A DNA stretch of 27,842 nt. Origin: an uncultured Bacteroidales bacterium. Lineage in GTDB: Bacteria > Bacteroidota > Bacteroidia > Bacteroidales > UBA932. A model generated the notes under the pieces. The model did not search any database. It was not told where the DNA came from and saw only the letters and a list, made by a program, of their open reading frames with translations. Below are positions 22,705-27,842 of this stretch, one piece after another (position 1 is the stretch's first letter; each line of letters begins with the position of its first letter). Location of the stretch: positions 1 to 27,842 of the forward strand of contig CAJOMY010000005.1 in NCBI GenBank assembly GCA_905235775.1, written 5' to 3'. A program made the position numbers and the translations under genes.

Positions 22705-22776
22705 AGACTGATTTTTCGTTTAGGTTTCTGGCCGTAAGTTACGAAAAATCAGCGAGAAAAACAAGGGATGGCGAGG

Positions 22777-25545
22777 CTATTCTTCTATTGAGAGATAGCC
22801 TTTTTCGAAAGCGCTCGGGTATAAGAATTTCGACTCTCGGTCGGCGAATTTGACTATAATGTATTTATCGTCCATAGCCATAACCTCTCCTATACCAATG
22901 CTCTTGTGAACAACAATATCGCCCACCTTTATGTTATCCCAAGGGTCAACTTCATCATAATTGACCGAGTCGGGCGTTTCTTCCTCATTGGGTGTTTGCT
23001 GGAAGAAGTCAGTGTTCGCGGGTTCTTCCTGTCGATACTGCTCAGGTAACTGCGCTGTGTCGATGGCCGTGTCCCACAGTCCGATGACTGTGCCGGTATG
23101 TTTGTCGATGCCGGTGTATTCCAGGGAGGAGTCCTCGTAGCGTTTGAACTTATAGACGGCATCGTTCATCAATTCGCTGTTGAACACCCCAAGGCTGACC
23201 AGCAAACTGAAATCCTTGAGCGTGAGGCCGGTGACCTTGCGGAAAAGTTCGGGCTCCAGCTGTTCGATAACATCTTTCAGGCAGTATTCCCGGTAGTCGG
23301 TGAGGTACATAAAGACCGGGATGCGGGTAGCGAACTTGATGAGCTTTTCCTGAATCTCTTTGCGCTTGCTCTTGTACTCTTTCTCTTCTTCAGTGAGTTG
23401 CTTCTTTTCCTTGGGAGTCAGGTCATCACCTTTTTCTTTCTTGGTATTCTTAACGTGCTCGGACTTGTTGATGATGGTCTCGATGTCGGAATTCAGATTG
23501 CGGAAACCCTCGATGTTCATCAAAGCTCTCATTGCCTCCGGGTTATTCATCAAGCGCTGCAGGGTGGCATTATCCACGTTCACCAGGACTGCGCTCTCCC
23601 AGCGGCGAGCCAGGAGCGTGGCCGTGGTGCCGCTCATCGCCATATCCAGTACGCCTGCAGCGTCAATCTCCTTCATCGAGGAACCGTCGAAGGCCAGGAT
23701 GGGCAGGAACTTGATGAACTGCTCCACCTTCTTCTCCGGATTGGACTCCTGGACATTGAGCTGGCAGCTGTACTCTTCCACCTGACGTAGTGCCCGGTTC
23801 GGGGCAAAGTCAAACACGTAACACAGGGGCTTTAGGATGACTTCTTCGCCAGATTCGTCTTTGGTGGTCCAGGGCGACTGGACACGGAAGGCGGCCTGGA
23901 AATAGGTCTCCGGAGAGGTGGTGTTGCGCAGCATCATAATGCCGGTCCAGGGCTTGACAGTTACGCCTGTGGAGAGTTTGCCGCAGGATAGCGTAATGGT
24001 CTTGGTATCCTGCGGATCTGCCATTGCGTTGTACACCGGTTCTACGGCCTGTGCGCCCATTCCGGCCGAGTTTCCGGCAGCCACAATCACCTTGTACTCA
24101 TCGTAGAAACGATTGGAACGCTTTTTCAAGAGCTTGGCCATTGCACGGCAGGCGGCCACGGAGGGAAGGAACCAGTAGGTGTGCTGGAGATAACTTAGGA
24201 GGCGGGAGTCTGAGAAAGGCATCGGCGGTTTCTCCGTCCCCAATTTCAGTTCGGTAACTATGTTTTCCGTGTAGGCTCCCCGGATGAGATCCAGCCATTT
24301 CTGGACATATTCTTCGTGCAGGAAGTAATCATCTTCCGCCCGGAAAAACTCGTTGAGGTCGAATTCATCAAACTCTCCCTGAGAAGCGATTTCCCGGATG
24401 CTGTCGGGCATCTGGTAGGTAAGCATCACCATTTTGGGGAGCTGGGCATAAGGATTTTTGTCGCCCTGCCAGGCTTCCTTGGCGGCCTGTTCGTCGGAAT
24501 AGGTCCAGTTGTATATCTGCTCCTCAATGAACTCACCGGTGGAAATGGCTCTGAAAGGGGTGCCGGAAAGGTAGAGATAGGCTCCCGTGCGTAGCGGCAT
24601 CAGGCCTTCATCGTACATTTCGCGTGCCTCCAATTCGCGGACGTTATCGGCATCTTCCGTGATGATGTCTCCAACTTCCTCGGCCCTTTTGAGCGCCGGG
24701 TCTTTCTTGTCGTAGAAATTCTTGGCGTTCTTGCCCCAGGCGCCGTAGTGGTATTCGTCCAGCACGATGCAGTCCCACTCCACGGTCTGAATCCACTCAT
24801 TCGTGGCCTTGATGCCTCCGACGGCGTTCTTTCCCAGCACATCCTGGAAGGAAGCGAAGCAGACAAAGGGTTTGCGCTCATTGACGTAATTGAATTCCCG
24901 GTCCTCCTGTTTCTGGCAGAACTGCCAGCCTTCGAAGTCTTTGTGCGTGAGGAGGTCTTCTTCCCAGGCGGTCTTGACAGCCGGTTTGAAAGTCAGGACC
25001 AGCACCTTCTTCCAGCCCATCTTGAGGGCGAGCTGGTACGTGGTGAAGGTTTTGCCGAAACGCATCTTGGCATTCCAGAGAAAGTGCGGGATGAGTCCCC
25101 GGTTGGCAGGGTCTTTCTTGAAAGCGTCGAAGTAGGCGGCGGTTTTGGCAACGGCCTTTTCCTGCTCCGGGCGCATCGGGAAATCGTAGATGCGGTCAAT
25201 CATCTTGTCCTTCCCAGCCACGGCCGTGGCGATGGCCTGCTCCACCTTTTTGACATCACAGACAAACCATTCGCCCTCCGGGTTGCGGATGTGGTCTTTA
25301 CGGAGGATGCGGTGTATCAGGTGGTCGTCGAAAGAGGTCCCGTCACGGCGCATCGCAGGTCGGGAAAGGACGATGCGGTAAGGAATATTACCGGTCAGGT
25401 TCTGCTCCTTCACGCGGGTCTCAACGTCGCGGGTGGTGTAACCCACTTTGAGCCAGCCTTTGTGTGCCGGTACGCCAACGTGTTCGTAGGCGTAAATGGT
25501 CGGGGTCTCGGACACCCGGTTGCGGAGTAATTCTTGTGCTGCCAT
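22777..25545 (-). CDS. GIY-YIG nuclease / superfamily 2 helicase fusion (restriction-type subunit)
   Basis: 922 residues. Residues 15-105 form a GIY-YIG domain of the T5orf172 type: IYAYEHVG, LKVGYT, catalytic-type Arg in RVKEQ, the DDHLIHRIL helix and GEWFVCD. Helicase motifs follow: RPEQEKAV (Q-like, 125-132), Walker A-like MRFGKTF (161-167), motif II DEYH (263-266), motif III SGTPF (327-331), an LSCGKLSTGVTVKPW segment near 519-533 and motif VI-like QAAFRVQSPW (550-559). A Lys/Glu-rich coiled coil lies at about 680-730. The last about 55 residues (VGDIVVHKSIGIGEVMAMDD...) look like a small CarD/KOW-like beta domain. It probably cuts or moves on unmodified DNA together with the methyltransferase upstream. 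It starts 43 nt after hepT and has no obvious promoter of its own. Confidence 0.88.
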   Translation of the reverse strand: MAAQELLRNRVSETPTIYAYEHVGVPAHKGWLKVGYTTRDVETRVKEQNLTGNIPYRIVLSRPAMRRDGTSFDDHLIHRILRKDHIRNPEGEWFVCDVKKVEQAIATAVAGKDKMIDRIYDFPMRPEQEKAVAKTAAYFDAFKKDPANRGLIPHFLWNAKMRFGKTFTTYQLALKMGWKKVLVLTFKPAVKTAWEEDLLTHKDFEGWQFCQKQEDREFNYVNERKPFVCFASFQDVLGKNAVGGIKATNEWIQTVEWDCIVLDEYHYGAWGKNAKNFYDKKDPALKRAEEVGDIITEDADNVRELEAREMYDEGLMPLRTGAYLYLSGTPFRAISTGEFIEEQIYNWTYSDEQAAKEAWQGDKNPYAQLPKMVMLTYQMPDSIREIASQGEFDEFDLNEFFRAEDDYFLHEEYVQKWLDLIRGAYTENIVTELKLGTEKPPMPFSDSRLLSYLQHTYWFLPSVAACRAMAKLLKKRSNRFYDEYKVIVAAGNSAGMGAQAVEPVYNAMADPQDTKTITLSCGKLSTGVTVKPWTGIMMLRNTTSPETYFQAAFRVQSPWTTKDESGEEVILKPLCYVFDFAPNRALRQVEEYSCQLNVQESNPEKKVEQFIKFLPILAFDGSSMKEIDAAGVLDMAMSGTTATLLARRWESAVLVNVDNATLQRLMNNPEAMRALMNIEGFRNLNSDIETIINKSEHVKNTKKEKGDDLTPKEKKQLTEEEKEYKSKRKEIQEKLIKFATRIPVFMYLTDYREYCLKDVIEQLEPELFRKVTGLTLKDFSLLVSLGVFNSELMNDAVYKFKRYEDSSLEYTGIDKHTGTVIGLWDTAIDTAQLPEQYRQEEPANTDFFQQTPNEEETPDSVNYDEVDPWDNIKVGDIVVHKSIGIGEVMAMDDKYIIVKFADRESKFLYPSAFEKGYLSIEE

Positions 25546-25588
25546 AGCAACTTGTTGTTATGGCGCTCAATGATTGGACAGGAAACTT

Positions 25589-25930
25589 TTATCGGAGATA
25601 CGACTCGACTTGGGCTTTAAGCGCAGGAAGGTCCTTCGTGATGACACTCCATAGAATATCGAGATTGATTCTGTAATAATCATGCACAAGGATATGACGC
25701 ATCTTTTCAATCTTATCCCAAGGCGTATCAGGATGTCCGTCCTTAAAATCCAATGAAAGCTTATACACGGCTTCACCGATAATCTGGACATTGAATACGA
25801 TGGCGTGAAGATGTATCTTGTCCCGCTTTAAAGCGTCGGCACTTTGAAGGTCAGAAGAAAACTCTTCGACATTGTCAATCGCCTGAAGGATATGACTCAA
25901 TCTTTCTGTATCTCTAAGAGGCTCTCTCAT
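25589..25930 (-). CDS. hepT: HepT-like ribonuclease toxin
   Basis: 113 residues from ATG 25930; an upstream in-frame Met at 25990 would lie inside mntA and adds a hydrophobic run foreign to the family. All-helical HEPN protein with the diagnostic RX4HXY motif at Arg78, His83, Tyr85 (MRHILVHDYY). HepT toxins cleave RNA as dimers; the cognate MntA silences them by adding AMP units to the Tyr of this motif. The active-site residues are all present, so the toxin should be functional. It overlaps the mntA end by 17 nt, typical of the pair. Confidence 0.9.
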   Translation of the reverse strand: MREPLRDTERLSHILQAIDNVEEFSSDLQSADALKRDKIHLHAIVFNVQIIGEAVYKLSLDFKDGHPDTPWDKIEKMRHILVHDYYRINLDILWSVITKDLPALKAQVESYLR

Positions 25931-26207
25931 AGACAAGGATTTTATCTTTATCGGCAGATTCAGCAGCAAAAGGTAACAGGTCGCCTTCAACCACTAAATC
26001 AACAGGACGTTCCAGCAACTTTTCCAAATCTATAATCATCCCGAAAAACTCCAGACCCATGTGGGAGTCAGGCGTAAGAGTGACGAGAATATCCACATCA
26101 CTGCTTCCAGTCTCTTCTCCACGGGAGAAAGAGCCGAACACCCAAGCCTTCTCAACAGGTTTGGATTTGAAATAGTTACTGAGTATTCCCTGTACCTTTG
26201 CGTCCAT
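25914..26207 (-). CDS. mntA: MntA-like nucleotidyltransferase antitoxin
   Basis: 97 residues, a minimal nucleotidyltransferase. The GSX10DXD motif is intact (Gly25-Ser26 to Asp37 and Asp39, in VFGSFSRGEETGSSDVDILV), and a third acidic residue is likely in PVDLVVEGD. In this family the enzyme uses ATP to AMPylate the HepT toxin. It comes first, before the toxin, and is driven by its own promoter at 26224-26254. Together with hepT it forms a complete type VII toxin-antitoxin module inserted between the methyltransferase and nuclease-helicase genes. Confidence 0.9.
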   Translation of the reverse strand: MDAKVQGILSNYFKSKPVEKAWVFGSFSRGEETGSSDVDILVTLTPDSHMGLEFFGMIIDLEKLLERPVDLVVEGDLLPFAAESADKDKILVYERAS

Positions 26208-26223
26208 ATCGTATGGCTTTTTG

Positions 26224-26254
26224 CAAAAGTACGAAAGTTTCCAATCTTTTCAAA
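26224..26254 (-). promoter_or_regulatory. Promoter of the mntA-hepT module
   Basis: On the minus strand: TTTG (26251-26254), a 19-nt spacer and a perfect TACTTTTG (26224-26231), 16 nt before the mntA ATG. This gives the toxin-antitoxin pair, and perhaps the helicase gene after it, transcription independent of the methyltransferase. Confidence 0.65.
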
Positions 26255-26290
26255 GAGCGCGGTTTATATTGTTCTGAGTTTGTCGAAGCA

Positions 26291-26336
26291 TGTCATCCTG
26301 AGCGTAGCGAAGGATCTGTTCGGAGCGAAGAATCTA
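26291..26336. repeat. Interspersed intergenic repeat, copy 2 (compound)
   Basis: Contains the unit TGTCATCCTGAGCGTAGCG..GGATCT (26291-26317) followed by a shorter related unit ending GGAGCGAAGAATCTA (to 26336); a further related piece may begin at about 26270. It shares its core with copy 1 at 21502-21529. As in copy 1, the terminal CTA provides the minus-strand TAG stop of the neighbouring gene, here the methyltransferase. Confidence 0.65.
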
Positions 26337-27389
26337 TTCCATCGGGCGGATCATCGACTCAATGAAAGCGATTTCTTCTTCTGACAACCCGTATTTCTTA
26401 TTCAGTTTCTCATCTGTCCATTCTTGTTTGCAATCCTGAACCGGGACAAATTGATAAGCATTTTTCGTAATATGATGGGAGAACATCAATTGCGAAACAA
26501 GGAAGCGAAAAAATAAGGTCTTCATATAGCTGACCATATTCTTGGCTTCTTTCTCCGTGTCAAAGTAATTGATTACCAAGTATGTCTCATTGCAGATGGT
26601 CCCAGGAGGGAGAATATCGATTCGTGCAAAAACTTTTCGTTTCCCGTCTTTCCCAGGATTACCAGCGTGGTCATATCCGACATAAGAGGAAATAACTTTC
26701 CACTTGTCAATCATTTCGACACCAACGGAAACATTCGCACGAGGATATGGCCCTTCTCCATTCTGCCATCTTAATTTTAATTCGCCATGAGTAAGTGGAC
26801 GATCTGTTGTAGCTAACCCAAAAGGCTTTCTGCTCGTGACCACATTGGACATGGTTTTTTCCTTCTTGGCTTGAACTTTCTTGATAATACTTAAAGCTTC
26901 TGCACGTCTGATAAACGTATCAAACTCATTCAGTTTCCGTGTGGTTTCAACAGTTTGACCATTATTAATATTGATAACTCTGCAATCCCCACGATTATCC
27001 CTATCCCAGAGGAAATAGCAAACCCCACCAGCGATATCTACGCCAGGAAAGCAATCATTGGCATTCTCGTAGTCGACAATAACGCGGAAACGATTATCGT
27101 TCAAGGTCTCTTTCCGGAACTCATCCAGGCCCTTGCCACCACCAAACCATCTTGAGGGAATAATCATTGAGAGGTAACGCGGTTTGAGCTTCTTGGCCTG
27201 CTCTACAAACTTCTGATACAAAGGTGATGCACTTGCGTTATTGCCACCGTCATCGAGTTGATACGGCGGATTACCTATGATTATGTCAAACTTCATATTT
27301 CCAAAGAATTGTTTGGGGTTGTCTGTGTGAATGAACATGTAGGCATATTGCTCTGCCTCGGAGCCTCGGTCGCGCCGCAGTATTTGCAT
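26334..27389 (-). pseudogene. Eco57I-like DNA adenine methyltransferase, 3' part after a frameshift
   Basis: 351 codons from the first Met in this frame (27389), but homologous coding probably begins only around 27368, downstream of the frame change. Seen: the motif IV NPPY (40-43) in FDIIIGNPPYQLDDGG, then MIIPSRWFGGGKGLDEFR near residue 75, DYENANDCFPGV, GGVCYFLWDRD and a C-terminal region that normally reads DNA sequence (SVGVEMIDKWKVISSYVG onward). This is the catalytic and target-recognition part of a gamma-class N6-adenine methyltransferase. Without motif I, which is in the other frame, this piece alone should not work. The region is visibly AT-richer than the flanking housekeeping genes. 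The stop codon comes from the repeat at 26291-26336. Confidence 0.82.
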
Positions 27390-27823
27390 TTGCCGTTTTC
27401 CCAGGTGTGGGAGCGGTTGGCGTAGAGGATATTACCGCTTTCCGTAGTGAAATGAGAGACGCTGTACTTCCCATTGGCGTGCTTGCTACAGTAAAGCGAA
27501 CGGCGGGACAGGTAAGAAGTCAGTTCGGTGATGGCAATGCCGAACACCTGATTGTGGAGGATGTGGTCGATGCGGAGCTGCCTGTCGGGGATAGTGGACT
27601 CCAGGCCACGGTCCAACCGTTTGACAATCTCCCTGAGGAAGACACCGCTTTTGGAAAAGGGATCCAGAAACTTGGTGTCGGGACTCTTGAACAGGTCTTG
27701 CGGAAGCAGATCCAGGACACGGTTTGCGAGTTCCGGAGGAGTAAAGACCTCATCATTGCTCAGGTTGGCAATGCAGTTGAGTACGTCCGGGTTGTAGGAG
27801 CTATTCACCATAGGCAGCAGCAT
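27293..27823 (-). pseudogene. Eco57I-like DNA adenine methyltransferase, 5' part before a frameshift
   Basis: The frame is open to the window edge (27842), so the true start may be ATG 27823, ATG 27811 or outside. Seen: DEVFTPPELANRVLDLLP (motif X-like) near residue 24, FLDPFSKSGVF (SAM-binding motif I) near 52, HNQVFGIAITELTSYLSRRS and CSKHANGKYSVS. Up to WENGKCKYCGA (about residue 151; codons around 27373) the sequence follows the family; afterwards the frame leaves it and the next 26 or so codons to 27293 are not homologous. The gene continues in the frame at 26334-27389. Removing the frame difference (net one missing base, modulo 3) would restore a protein of roughly 500 residues. Confidence 0.8.
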
Positions 27824-27842
27824 TGATTTTGAGGAAATGGAC

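Larger units (their letters stand above)
22520..22776. other. Intergenic remnant region with amidase fragment and inverted repeat
   Basis: 257 bp between obg and the helicase gene. It contains the obg promoter, an amidase gene fragment (22594-22704), a perfect tandem 9-mer CAATTGTTC (22679-22696) and a 12-bp perfect inverted repeat (22708-22719 with 22741-22752, 21-nt loop). The inverted repeat lies 25 nt past the helicase stop and could end its transcript, although no clear T-run follows. Confidence 0.6.

Noticed and set aside
27354..27369. The near-tandem octamer as the sole cause of the methyltransferase frameshift
   Set aside because: Removing 8 bases restores the frame, but the sequence RGSEAE that the octamers encode in the 3' frame resembles relatives, so both copies are probably ancestral and the lesion lies just upstream. 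Not proven.
1..27842. CRISPR arrays, tRNA and rRNA genes
   Set aside because: No regularly spaced repeats, no tRNA cloverleaf and no rRNA sequence were seen in the gaps.

Overview
The window comes from a moderately GC-rich member of the Bacteroidota, most likely order Bacteroidales. The evidence is TAnnTTTG-type -7 promoter boxes, some paired with a -33 TTTG, in front of most transcription units, the absence of clear Shine-Dalgarno sites, the parA-parB-DUF5683-LysM transglycosylase block, and family-typical proteins such as a DUF3089 lipoprotein. A cysteate synthase-like enzyme points toward a sulfonolipid producer such as Alistipes or a related lineage. That placement is inference.

Layout. 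1-3237: the 3' part of an ABC-F ATPase and a strong terminator, then a leftward trio: an XRE regulator, a DHODH-like protein that has lost most catalytic residues, and a CinA C-terminal (PncC) amidohydrolase overlapping it by 47 nt. 3238-3677: a 440-bp AT-rich gap with divergent promoters and several perfect palindromes. 3678-6886: rightward queA, a PlsC-like acyltransferase, a 69-residue small protein and a secreted alpha/beta hydrolase, the last three overlapping. 6899-8585: divergent DUF3089 lipoprotein and an unknown protein. 8665-12306: rlmD, a Ca2+/Na+ antiporter and the cysteate synthase-like enzyme. 12303-13531: two small outer-membrane beta-barrel candidates facing it. 13595-16050: a GNAT-like protein and rarA. 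16043-16172: a multi-hairpin element bounded by perfect 28-bp inverted repeats that contain the stop codons of both flanking genes. 16165-20490: leftward parA, parB, DUF5683 protein and lytic transglycosylase (chromosome segregation and cell envelope). 20545-22519: a lipid kinase facing obg.

22520-27842 is an accessory, defence-type region. It holds a remnant of an N-acetylmuramoyl-L-alanine amidase gene, a 922-residue fusion of a GIY-YIG (T5orf172-like) nuclease with a superfamily 2 helicase, a complete MntA-HepT toxin-antitoxin pair with its own promoter, and an Eco57I-like adenine methyltransferase split by a frameshift. The methyltransferase and nuclease-helicase look like the two halves of a restriction-modification system with the toxin-antitoxin module inserted between them. 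The methyltransferase half is visibly AT-richer than the housekeeping genes, as expected for acquired DNA.

Two signals go beyond gene content. In several genes (DHODH-like, queA, plsC-like, the unknown protein at 7911, the lipid kinase) the -7 box ends only 4-8 nt before the ATG, which predicts leaderless or nearly leaderless mRNAs. Two different repeat families sit exactly on gene ends and supply the stop codons.
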